The position numbers and the translations under genes were made by a program. A DNA stretch of 20,618 nt, taken from JAAYYM01 sp964483155 (GTDB lineage Bacteria; Bacillota; Clostridia; Lachnospirales; Lachnospiraceae). Below, in pieces: positions 6,768-13,729 of this stretch. The stretch is taken from positions 1 through 20,618 of the forward strand of contig CAZAAC010000042.1 of NCBI GenBank assembly GCA_964483155.1, written 5' to 3'. A model generated the notes under the pieces. That model saw only the letters and a list, made by a program, of their open reading frames with translations. It was not told the DNA's origin and did not search any database. Each line of letters opens with the position of its first letter. Position 1 is the stretch's first letter.

Positions 6768-8384
6768 ATGAACGGTGCAGATGCAATGATAAAAAGTTTG
6801 GAAAAAGAAGGTGTTACCACATTATTTGGTTATCCAGGTGTGGCAATCTGTCCTTTTTTTAATAGTATTTTAGATTCAAAGATAGAAAGAATATTGGTAC
6901 GTACAGAACAGAATGCAGGACATGCAGCAAGTGGATATGCGAGAGTGACTGGAAAAGTTGGCGTATGTGTTGCAACCTCAGGGCCGGGGGCAACTAACCT
7001 AATCACTGGTATTGCAACGGCATTTGCAGATAGTATTCCACTTGTCTGTATTACAGGACAGGTTAATTCAGAGTTGCTTGGTTCTGATGTATTCCAAGAA
7101 GCGGATATCACAGGTGCTGCAGAATCATTTTTAAAATATAGTTATCTCGTGAAGGATGTCGAGGATATTCCACGTGTATTTAAGGAGGCATTTCATATAG
7201 CATCCACCGGACGGAAGGGCCCCGTGTTGATTGATGTGCCTATTGATGTTCAAAATGCATTACTTTCTAAATTCATTTATCCAGATGAGGTTAGTTTAAG
7301 GACCTATAAACCTACCGTGAAGGGACATATTGTTCAAATAAAGAAGGTAGTGAAAGAACTAGCAAAGGCAGAGAGACCTATTATCTGTGCAGGCGGTGGT
7401 GTGCTATTAAGCGGTGCAGAAAAAGAACTTTGTGAATTTGCTGAAAAATATAATATTCCTGTTGTATCTACAATGATGGGAATCGGTGTTATGCCAACAG
7501 AACATCCTCTGTATTTCGGGATGGTTGGAAATAATGGCAAGCCCTATGCAAATCGTGCAATAAATGATTCGGATTTACTTATTGTTGTCGGCGCCAGAGT
7601 GGCAGATAGAGCGATGTCACAACCAGATCTGATTATTGAAAATAAAGTCATGGTACATATCGATGTCGATCCTGCTGAAATCGGAAAGAATGTAGGTCCA
7701 TCTATACCTCTGGTTGGTGATATCAAACATATTCTTGAAGATTTTGCAAAGCAAGAGTTTGAATGTAATTATGACTTATGGATTAATACACTTGATTTAT
7801 ATAAGGAAACAATGAAGGTGAAAAGAAATCCGGATAAGAATTATGTTGATCCTGCCGTATTTATAAAAATATTGTCTGAGGAGCTGGATGAGGATGCCAT
7901 TTATGTTGCAGATGTAGGACAGAATCAGATATGGTCATGTTCCTATCACATTGTTAAAAAGGGGAAATTCTTGACCTCTGGCGGTATGGGAACGATGGGG
8001 TATTCTATTCCTGCGGCAATGGGTGCCAAAAAAGCATTAGTGGATCGTCAGGTCATTGCAGTATGTGGTGATGGTTCATTCCAGATGTCTATGATGGAAC
8101 TTGCTACAATACGCCAGCACAATATTCCCATTAAGATTATTGTATTTAATAATCAATGTTTGGGTATGGTTAGAGAATATCAACACTATACTTATAAAGA
8201 TCATTATTCTGTAATTGATTTAACAGGTAGCCCTGATCTCGCGAAACTTTCTTCTGCCTATGATGTGAATTATATGAAAATAGAAAACATGAAAGATGTC
8301 AGAGAAAAAATAAAGATATTTTTAAGTGAGCCTGGAACAGGCTTACTAGAATGTATGATTGATATGATGGATGTCGTAAAATAA
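6768..8384 (+). CDS. ilvB: acetolactate synthase large (catalytic) subunit
   Basis: This thiamine-diphosphate enzyme condenses two pyruvates to acetolactate, or pyruvate with 2-ketobutyrate, as the first common step of valine, leucine and isoleucine synthesis. All three ThDP-family domains are present in 538 residues. The catalytic glutamate E47 lies in VRTEQNAGHAASGYAR. The GPGATN segment follows, then the central FAD-binding type domain. The metal/ThDP motif starts with GDG at 434-436 and ends with NN at 461-462. The frame is open upstream to 6651, but that start lies within the previous gene. AGAGG (6754-6758) sits 9 nt before the ATG at 6768; an alternative ATG at 6759 would abut it with no spacing. 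The adjacent ilvN genes support ilvB over other ThDP enzymes. No T-box leader is visible. Confidence 0.93.
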   Translation: MNGADAMIKSLEKEGVTTLFGYPGVAICPFFNSILDSKIERILVRTEQNAGHAASGYARVTGKVGVCVATSGPGATNLITGIATAFADSIPLVCITGQVNSELLGSDVFQEADITGAAESFLKYSYLVKDVEDIPRVFKEAFHIASTGRKGPVLIDVPIDVQNALLSKFIYPDEVSLRTYKPTVKGHIVQIKKVVKELAKAERPIICAGGGVLLSGAEKELCEFAEKYNIPVVSTMMGIGVMPTEHPLYFGMVGNNGKPYANRAINDSDLLIVVGARVADRAMSQPDLIIENKVMVHIDVDPAEIGKNVGPSIPLVGDIKHILEDFAKQEFECNYDLWINTLDLYKETMKVKRNPDKNYVDPAVFIKILSEELDEDAIYVADVGQNQIWSCSYHIVKKGKFLTSGGMGTMGYSIPAAMGAKKALVDRQVIAVCGDGSFQMSMMELATIRQHNIPIKIIVFNNQCLGMVREYQHYTYKDHYSVIDLTGSPDLAKLSSAYDVNYMKIENMKDVREKIKIFLSEPGTGLLECMIDMMDVVK

Positions 8385-8401
8385 GAAAGGAGATACAGAC
8401 A

Positions 8402-8890
8402 ATGAAAAAAATATATTCCGTATTGGTAGAAAATAGAGCAGGCGTTTTATGTAAAGTTTCTGGACTCTTTTCAAGGAGATGTTTTAATATAGACAGTTTG
8501 GCAGTCGGAGAGACTGATGATCCTGCCATATCCTGCATTACCATTGTTTCATCTGGGGATCAAAGAACAATAGAACAAATCGAAAAACAACTAAATAAGA
8601 AAATTGATGTTATAAAGATAAAGACGTTTGACGAGTCAGTTAGCATCAGCAGAGAGTTAATGCTTGTGAAGGTAAGATATAACAAGACAAATCGTAAGGA
8701 AATCATGGAAATCTGTGATGTTTTAAAGGCTGATATTGTGGATATGTCAAAATCATATATGCTGATACAGTTATGTGATACACCAGAGAGAACAACTTTG
8801 CTGATTAACATGCTAAAATCGGTGAGTATAGTAGAAATAGCGAGAACGGGAACACTTGCATTACCAAAATGTGGAGAGACAGAGGCCTAA
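8402..8890 (+). CDS. ilvN: acetolactate synthase small (regulatory) subunit, first copy
   Basis: This 162-residue protein has an N-terminal ACT domain (about 3-75) and a C-terminal small-subunit domain ending in ELARTG-like EIARTGTLALP. It activates IlvB and should confer valine feedback. N11, G14 and N29, equivalent to the valine-site residues of E. coli IlvH, are all present. It is the more divergent of two small subunits here: the usual RRGFNI reads RRCFNI (C27), and the usual ISRMTI reads ISCITI. It follows ilvB by 17 nt with AAAGGAG as ribosome binding site, so it is probably the obligate partner of the upstream large subunit. Confidence 0.9.
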   Translation: MKKIYSVLVENRAGVLCKVSGLFSRRCFNIDSLAVGETDDPAISCITIVSSGDQRTIEQIEKQLNKKIDVIKIKTFDESVSISRELMLVKVRYNKTNRKEIMEICDVLKADIVDMSKSYMLIQLCDTPERTTLLINMLKSVSIVEIARTGTLALPKCGETEA

Positions 8891-8919
8891 TTGCCATTAC
8901 AATATGACGCAAAAAGGCA

Positions 8920-8963
8920 GAACTTCATAACTTCAAGTTATGAAGTTCATGCCAATAGGGCAT
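8920..8963. repeat. long perfect dyad with an alternative small hairpin
   Basis: Arms of 14 bp (GAACTTCATAACTT at 8920-8933 and AAGTTATGAAGTTC at 8935-8948) are perfect inverted copies separated by one base. GGCA (8916-8919) can extend the stem with TGCC (8950-8953) across a one-base bulge. The same ATGCC (8949-8953) can instead pair with GGCAT (8959-8963). No T-run follows on the plus strand, so it is not a conventional terminator for ilvN. On the minus strand the hairpin is followed by five T. Its position, ending 4 bp before the -35 box at 8967, fits an operator. Confidence 0.75.
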
Positions 8964-8966
8964 ACG

Positions 8967-8995
8967 TTGACAATGGTGGGGTTTGTTGTTAAAAT
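8967..8995 (+). promoter_or_regulatory. strong promoter of the ilvN2-ilvC unit
   Basis: TTGACA (8967-8972) and TAAAAT (8990-8995) are separated by exactly 17 bp. The start point should be near 9002, giving a leader of about 62 nt before the second ilvN. The upstream dyad ends 4 bp before the -35 box. Confidence 0.7.
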
Positions 8996-9008
8996 AAAAT
9001 TTAATTGG

Positions 9009-9071
9009 ATGAAACGAGTGATTAACTTGATTTATTATGAAATGAAAGAATGGGTGTCGGAATATGCATAA
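9009..9071 (+). CDS. possible 20-codon leader ORF overlapping the second ilvN
   Basis: ATG 9009 to TAA 9069 encodes MKRVINLIYYEMKEW and five more residues, with five Val, Ile or Leu codons in 20. It overlaps the ilvN2 start (9064) by 8 bases, and ilvN2 itself has only a weak Shine-Dalgarno site, so translational coupling is conceivable. Against it, the ORF has no clear ribosome binding site and would begin only about 7 nt from the predicted transcript end. Treat it as a candidate. Confidence 0.25.
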   Translation: MKRVINLIYYEMKEWVSEYA

Positions 9072-9564
9072 AAAAGTATTTCAGTTAATTGTTGATAATA
9101 CCTCTGGCGTACTTAGCCGTATATCTGGGCTTTTTAGTCGAAGAGGCTATAATATTGAGAGCATTACGGCAGGGGTAACTGCAGATCCTAGATTTACGCG
9201 TATCACAATAGTTGCTTCTGGGGACGAAGACATTTTGGATCAGATAGAAAAGCAGGTTGCAAAACTTGTTGATGTTCGAAGTATTAAGGAGTTAATTCCA
9301 GATGAATCTGTTTACAGGGAATTAATTATGATTAAAGTAAAGGCTGATGCTGAACAACGGCAGGGAATTATTGCGATTGCAGATATTTTTCGTGCAAAAA
9401 TTATTGATGTTGCATTAGATTCACTTATTATTGAATTAACGGGTAATCAGACAAAGATAGAAGCATTTATCAGCCTGTTAAATGGATATCAGATACTTGA
9501 GCTTGCGAGAACAGGGCTTGCTGGACTTTCTCGTGGAAGTGAAGGCGTGGTAGATTACGATTGA
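9064..9564 (+). CDS. ilvN: acetolactate synthase small subunit, second copy
   Basis: This 166-residue ACT-domain protein is the more canonical of the two copies: VDNTSGVLSRISGLFSRRGY lies at 10-29, and the C-terminal domain ends ELARTGLAGLSRG. The putative valine-site residues N12, G15 and N30 are retained. It is clearly paralogous to the copy at 8402 but diverged in both domains. It is transcribed from its own strong promoter and precedes ilvC by 72 nt. Its ATG has a weak ribosome binding site, and an in-frame stop at 9043 excludes a longer start. It could pair with the ilvB upstream or with another large subunit elsewhere; the sequence does not decide this. Confidence 0.92.
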   Translation: MHKKVFQLIVDNTSGVLSRISGLFSRRGYNIESITAGVTADPRFTRITIVASGDEDILDQIEKQVAKLVDVRSIKELIPDESVYRELIMIKVKADAEQRQGIIAIADIFRAKIIDVALDSLIIELTGNQTKIEAFISLLNGYQILELARTGLAGLSRGSEGVVDYD

Positions 9565-9636
9565 GACATAAGTAGCTAGCTAGAGGGCAAAACCTTTCAG
9601 TTAAATAACAAATTATTTTTATAGGAGGAATAAGAA

Positions 9637-10656
9637 ATGGCAAATATTTATTACAGGGAAGATTGTAATCTTTCTTTACTGGAGGGAAAAACAATCGCGG
9701 TCATTGGTTATGGTAGTCAAGGACACGCACATGCATTGAATGCAAAAGAATCTGGATGCAATGTTATTATTGGACTATATGAAGGGTCCAAATCATGGGC
9801 AAAAGCAGAGTCACAAGGTTTTCAAGTATATACAGCAGCAGAAGCAGCAAAAAAAGCTGATATAATTATGATTCTCATTAATGATGAGAAACAAGCGACT
9901 ATGTATAAAAATGATATCGAACCAAATCTTGAGGAAGGTAATATGTTAATGTTTGCGCATGGTTTTGCCATTCACTTTAATCAAATCATACCACCTAAGA
10001 ATGTAGATGTAACAATGATAGCACCAAAAGGACCAGGGCATACTGTGAGAAGCGAATATCAGGCAGGCAAAGGTGTTCCATGTTTAGTGGCAGTTCAACA
10101 GGATGCTTCAGGTAAAGCACTTGATAAAGCATTGGCATATGGTTTGGCTATTGGAGGTGCGAGAGCGGGTGTTCTCGAAACGACATTTAGAACGGAAACA
10201 GAAACAGATCTCTTTGGAGAACAAGCAGTTTTATGTGGGGGTGTATGTGCTCTTATGCAAGCTGGTTTTGAAACATTGATAGAGGGTGGTTATGACGCAA
10301 GAAATGCATATTTTGAGTGTATCCATGAAATGAAGCTGATTGTAGATTTGATTTATCAATCAGGTTTTGAAGGCATGAGATACTCTGTTTCAAATACGGC
10401 AGAGTATGGTGATTATATAACAGGCTCAAAGATTATTACAGAAGAAACCAAGAAAACAATGAAAAAAATTCTTTCTGATATTCAAGATGGAACATTTGCA
10501 AAAGACTTTTTGCTAGATATGTCTCCAGCAGGTGGTCAGGCTCACTTTAAAGCCATGAAGAAATTGGCAGCGGAGCATCCTTCAGAAAAAGTTGGTTCAG
10601 AAATCAGAAAACTATACAGCTGGAACAATGAAGAAGATAAATTTATAAATAATTAA
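9637..10656 (+). CDS. ilvC: ketol-acid reductoisomerase, class I
   Basis: This enzyme converts acetolactate to dihydroxyisovalerate (and the isoleucine analogue) by Mg-dependent alkyl migration and NAD(P)H reduction. At 339 residues it is a typical class I short form. Visible are the Rossmann motif GYGSQG (24-29), the APKGPGH segment, the metal-binding TETDLFGEQ region and the C-terminal knotted domain with ECIHEMKLIVDLIY. The cofactor-specificity loop reads LYEGSKSW (47-54), with a glutamate (E49) next to the position where NADPH enzymes usually carry a basic residue. AGGAGG (9623-9628) marks the start. It shares the promoter at 8967 with ilvN2, and the hairpin at 10675 ends the unit. Confidence 0.95.
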   Translation: MANIYYREDCNLSLLEGKTIAVIGYGSQGHAHALNAKESGCNVIIGLYEGSKSWAKAESQGFQVYTAAEAAKKADIIMILINDEKQATMYKNDIEPNLEEGNMLMFAHGFAIHFNQIIPPKNVDVTMIAPKGPGHTVRSEYQAGKGVPCLVAVQQDASGKALDKALAYGLAIGGARAGVLETTFRTETETDLFGEQAVLCGGVCALMQAGFETLIEGGYDARNAYFECIHEMKLIVDLIYQSGFEGMRYSVSNTAEYGDYITGSKIITEETKKTMKKILSDIQDGTFAKDFLLDMSPAGGQAHFKAMKKLAAEHPSEKVGSEIRKLYSWNNEEDKFINN

Positions 10657-10674
10657 TCATCATTCTATAAGCAG

Positions 10675-10710
10675 AAAGACATCACTATTATTATAAATAG
10701 TGGTGTCTTT
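10675..10710. terminator. terminator hairpin between convergent ilvC and lysR
   Basis: AAAGACATCACTATT (10675-10689) pairs over 15 positions with AATAGTGGTGTCTTT (10696-10710), with one wobble and a 6-nt loop. The plus-strand 3' side is T-rich (CTTTCTTATT). The minus-strand side is less so, but the hairpin lies where both converging transcripts should end. Confidence 0.75.
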
Positions 10711-10727
10711 CTTATTGTGATAAAATC

Positions 10728-11651
10728 TTACTTCATAACGTATGATATAAAACGGTTAATTGCACTTGAGGATGTGTTTTCTGGCGCATAAGCAAAACCA
10801 ATGGTGCGGGCAGGAATGGGCACTTCGGATGAAATTTGAATCAAAGTACCGTTGTGCAGTTCCTCTTTCACAAAATCTTTAATCACACAGGCAATACCAA
10901 GACCTATTTTTGCAAAATCAATTAAGAGGTCCATCGTTGTTACTTCAATTAACTGATTTGGATTTATACGCTGTTCAGCAAAAAATGAATCTATATATTG
11001 TCTTGTCATATTCTCTTTATCGAGCAACATCAGTGTTGCATTTTGAAAAATGGAATGTGTATCGGTAGGTAGAAAAGGAGCAGCACCTGACTCGCGTATT
11101 TTTAAATGTTCCAAATAGCTCTGTGTTGTCACAAAAATATCTTCAATATCACCAATAGAGCAAAAGCTTTGATTTTTAATACATTCTTTGGCGTTTTCTG
11201 GCTTACCAATTAGGCCAATATCTACTTTTCCAGCATCCAAAAGCTGCAGTGTCCGATATGTGGACTGACATTCAATTGATATTTTAATATAGGGATTATC
11301 AGAAATAAATTCCTTTAGATAAGGTAGGAGAACAAATTTGCACAGTGTTGTACTTACACCAATCCTAATATGACCGCCACCTAGTTCTATACTACGTTGT
11401 AGCTGGTTCTCACCTAATGAAAGCGCATCAAAAGCAATCCTTGTGTGTTCAAATAGTAATTCTCCTTCATATGTCAGCGTGACGCCTTTTGGTGTCCTGA
11501 TAAAAAGAGCCGTATTTAGATTTTGCTCCAATTTTGAAATGGCTTTACTGACAGCAGGCTGACTAATATATAGTAATTTTGCGGCAGTTGAAATATTACC
11601 AATGGTTGCTGTAGTGTGAAAAATACGATAAAGAGACAGATTGTTTTCCAT
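10728..11651 (-). CDS. LysR-family transcriptional regulator
   Basis: This 307-residue protein has a winged helix-turn-helix at about 4-62 (STAAKLLYISQPAVSKAISK at 21-40), then a type 2 periplasmic-binding-like effector domain (about 88-295). It diverges from leuC with 145 bp between the starts, and AAAGGAG precedes its ATG. By position it most likely controls leuCD and itself, with a pathway intermediate or end product as effector. That is inference from the usual LysR arrangement. The effector cannot be read from the sequence, so I give no gene symbol. Confidence 0.9.
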   Translation of the reverse strand: MENNLSLYRIFHTTATIGNISTAAKLLYISQPAVSKAISKLEQNLNTALFIRTPKGVTLTYEGELLFEHTRIAFDALSLGENQLQRSIELGGGHIRIGVSTTLCKFVLLPYLKEFISDNPYIKISIECQSTYRTLQLLDAGKVDIGLIGKPENAKECIKNQSFCSIGDIEDIFVTTQSYLEHLKIRESGAAPFLPTDTHSIFQNATLMLLDKENMTRQYIDSFFAEQRINPNQLIEVTTMDLLIDFAKIGLGIACVIKDFVKEELHNGTLIQISSEVPIPARTIGFAYAPENTSSSAINRFISYVMK

Positions 11652-11685
11652 AAGCGGATCTCCTTTAAGTTATATATAATATATA

Positions 11686-11756
11686 ATAGCATAACTGATA
11701 GTTATAGCAAGCATAAAAATATAATATTTTATTTTTATTATTTCCTATGCTATGAT
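11686..11756. promoter_or_regulatory. lysR-leuC divergent control region
   Basis: A perfect 15-bp dyad, ATAACT-GAT-AGTTAT, lies at 11691-11705. A second inverted pair, ATAGCATA (11686-11693) with TATGCTAT (11746-11753), spans the region. On the plus strand TATGAT (11751-11756) is a plausible leuC -10 with no good -35, as expected for an activator-dependent promoter; its edge overlaps the distal TATGCTAT site. On the minus strand TTGCTA (11710-11705) and TTATAT (11686-11681), 18 bp apart, could form the lysR promoter with the dyad inside the spacer, which would give autorepression. Confidence 0.5.
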
Positions 11757-11796
11757 GAACAAGACCTAAAAATGAAGTAACAGGAGGTAATTTGGT

Positions 11797-13059
11797 ATGG
11801 GAATGACAATGACACAAAAAATATTGGCAGAGCATGCAGGCTTAGATACCGTGATGGCAGGACAATTGATTGAGGCAGAGCTAGATCTGGTTCTTGGAAA
11901 TGATATTACAACGCCGGTTGCAATACATGAGATGGATAAGATGAATTATGAGGATGTTTTTCATAAAAACAAAATTGCTTTAGTGATGGATCATTTTATT
12001 CCAAATAAAGATATCAAATCTGCAGAAAACTGTAAGTGTGTGAGAGATTTTGCTTGCAAACACGAGATTACAAATTATTTTGATGTAGGACAAATGGGAA
12101 TTGAACATGCTTTGCTTCCAGAAAAAGGTTTGACTGTAGCAGGTGATGTTATTATTGGTGCTGATTCTCATACATGTACATATGGCGCATTAGGTGCTTT
12201 TTCAACAGGTGTCGGGAGTACTGATATGGCGGCAGGTATGGTTACTGGAAAGGCATGGTTTAAAGTTCCAGCGGCTATTCGATTTAACTTAGTGGGAAAA
12301 CCAAGTAAGTGGGTGTGTGGAAAGGATATTATTTTACATATCATTGGCATGATTGGTGTAGATGGTGCATTATACAAATCCATGGAATTTGTCGGAGATG
12401 GAATTAGAAACCTGACAATGGATGATAGATTTACAATTGCAAATATGGCGATTGAAGCAGGTGCTAAGAATGGTATTTTCCCAGTAGATGATTTGACAAT
12501 TACATATTTAGAGGAACATAGTAAGAGGCCATATAAGATTTATGAAGCAGATGAAGATGCAGAATATGATTTAGAGTATACTATTGATTTGAATATACTA
12601 CAACCTACAGTAGCATTTCCGCATTTACCTGAAAATACAAAGACTTTCGATGAAATGAACGATCAAATTAAGATTGATCAGGCGGTAATAGGTTCCTGTA
12701 CAAATGGACGTATCAATGATTTGCGTATTGCGGCCGAAATATTAAAAGGAAAAAATATTGCAAAAAATGTACGTTGTATTATCATTCCTGCGACACAGGC
12801 TATCTATTTGCAAGCTATGGAAGAGGGGCTCCTGAAAATATTTATTGAAGCAGGTGCAATCGTATCTACGCCAACTTGCGGACCTTGCCTGGGCGGTTAT
12901 ATGGGAATCCTGGCTGCAGGAGAAAGATGTATTTCGACGACAAATCGTAATTTTGTCGGGCGTATGGGGCATGTCGATTCAGAAGTGTATTTAGCAAGTC
13001 CTGCAGTGGCTGCTGCAAGTGCTATTACGGGAGTAATCACGTGTCCAAGCGATTTGTAA
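11797..13059 (+). CDS. leuC: 3-isopropylmalate dehydratase large subunit
   Basis: This aconitase-superfamily subunit, with LeuD, isomerises 2-isopropylmalate to 3-isopropylmalate in leucine synthesis. The three [4Fe-4S] ligand cysteines are visible: C301 in GSCTNG, and C361 and C364 in CGPCLGG. The DSHTCTYGALGAFSTGVGSTD active-site region and the C-terminal NRNFVGRMG segment are intact. At 420 residues it is the shorter LeuC type that works with a small separate LeuD. AGGAGG (11782-11787) supports the ATG at 11797, although two nearby in-frame ATGs (11803, 11809) exist. Homologous substrates such as citramalate or homoaconitate cannot be excluded, but the neighbouring ilv genes favour leucine. 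Confidence 0.92.
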   Translation: MGMTMTQKILAEHAGLDTVMAGQLIEAELDLVLGNDITTPVAIHEMDKMNYEDVFHKNKIALVMDHFIPNKDIKSAENCKCVRDFACKHEITNYFDVGQMGIEHALLPEKGLTVAGDVIIGADSHTCTYGALGAFSTGVGSTDMAAGMVTGKAWFKVPAAIRFNLVGKPSKWVCGKDIILHIIGMIGVDGALYKSMEFVGDGIRNLTMDDRFTIANMAIEAGAKNGIFPVDDLTITYLEEHSKRPYKIYEADEDAEYDLEYTIDLNILQPTVAFPHLPENTKTFDEMNDQIKIDQAVIGSCTNGRINDLRIAAEILKGKNIAKNVRCIIIPATQAIYLQAMEEGLLKIFIEAGAIVSTPTCGPCLGGYMGILAAGERCISTTNRNFVGRMGHVDSEVYLASPAVAAASAITGVITCPSDL

Positions 13060-13091
13060 TAAGTAGATGATAAAAGAAAGTAGGGTGAATT

Positions 13092-13577
13092 ATGAACGCA
13101 AAAGGGATTGTATTTAAATATGGAGACAATGTTGATACAGATGTAATTATTCCTGCTAGATATCTTGCAATTCAAGATAGAAAAGAACTTGCAAGACATT
13201 GTATGGAAGATATTGATGTACATTTTGTCAAAGAAGCGAAAAAAGGCGATATTATCGTTGCAGAGAGAAATTTTGGCTGTGGATCATCAAGAGAACATGC
13301 ACCACTTGTTATCAAAGAAGCAGGGATAAGCTGTGTCATTGCCGAGACATTTGCAAGAATATTTTATCGTAATGCAATTAATATAGGACTACCCATTATT
13401 GAATGTGCGGAGGCGGCTAAAGGAATTGATAAAGGCGATGAAGTGGAAGTAGACTTTGACAGTGGAATGATATATAATCATACAAAAGGTACAAAGTACC
13501 AAGGGCAATCATTTCCGGAATTTATGCAGAAAATAATCAAAGCAGAGGGACTAATAAACTATATTAATGGAAAATAG
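13092..13577 (+). CDS. leuD: 3-isopropylmalate dehydratase small subunit
   Basis: This 161-residue swivel-domain subunit forms the LeuCD heterodimer with the upstream gene product. GDNVDTDVIIPARYL near the N-terminus and FGCGSSREHAP in the middle are the family signatures contributing substrate-binding residues. It begins 32 nt after leuC with a modest ribosome binding site (GGGTGA, 13083-13088). It is followed by a terminator rather than leuB, so leuA and leuB must lie elsewhere. Confidence 0.93.
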   Translation: MNAKGIVFKYGDNVDTDVIIPARYLAIQDRKELARHCMEDIDVHFVKEAKKGDIIVAERNFGCGSSREHAPLVIKEAGISCVIAETFARIFYRNAINIGLPIIECAEAAKGIDKGDEVEVDFDSGMIYNHTKGTKYQGQSFPEFMQKIIKAEGLINYINGK

Positions 13578-13584
13578 TAGAATT

Positions 13585-13666
13585 TACAGTAATGACAACA
13601 TACAGCAGTGGTTATTCTTTTTGAAAAATCATTGCTGTTTTAGTATTTGGATGACTGTATTTTTTT
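13585..13666 (+). terminator. nested or double terminator after leuD
   Basis: ACAGCAGTGGTT (13602-13613) pairs with AATCATTGCTGT (13627-13638) over 12 positions with two wobbles, and four T (13638-13641) overlap its 3' end. An outer pair, TACAGT (13585-13590) with ACTGTA (13654-13659), is followed by seven T (13660-13666). Both reading points suit intrinsic termination. Confidence 0.75.
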
Positions 13667-13729
13667 GACAAAAATGCATAAAATAGGAAATAAAAAATTA
13701 AAAAAATAAACGAATGTGGAGGAGAGACA

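Noticed and set aside
8916..8963. Dyad between the ilvN genes as a plus-strand intrinsic terminator
   Set aside because: No T-run follows the hairpin on the plus strand; the downstream bases are ATGCCAATAGGG.
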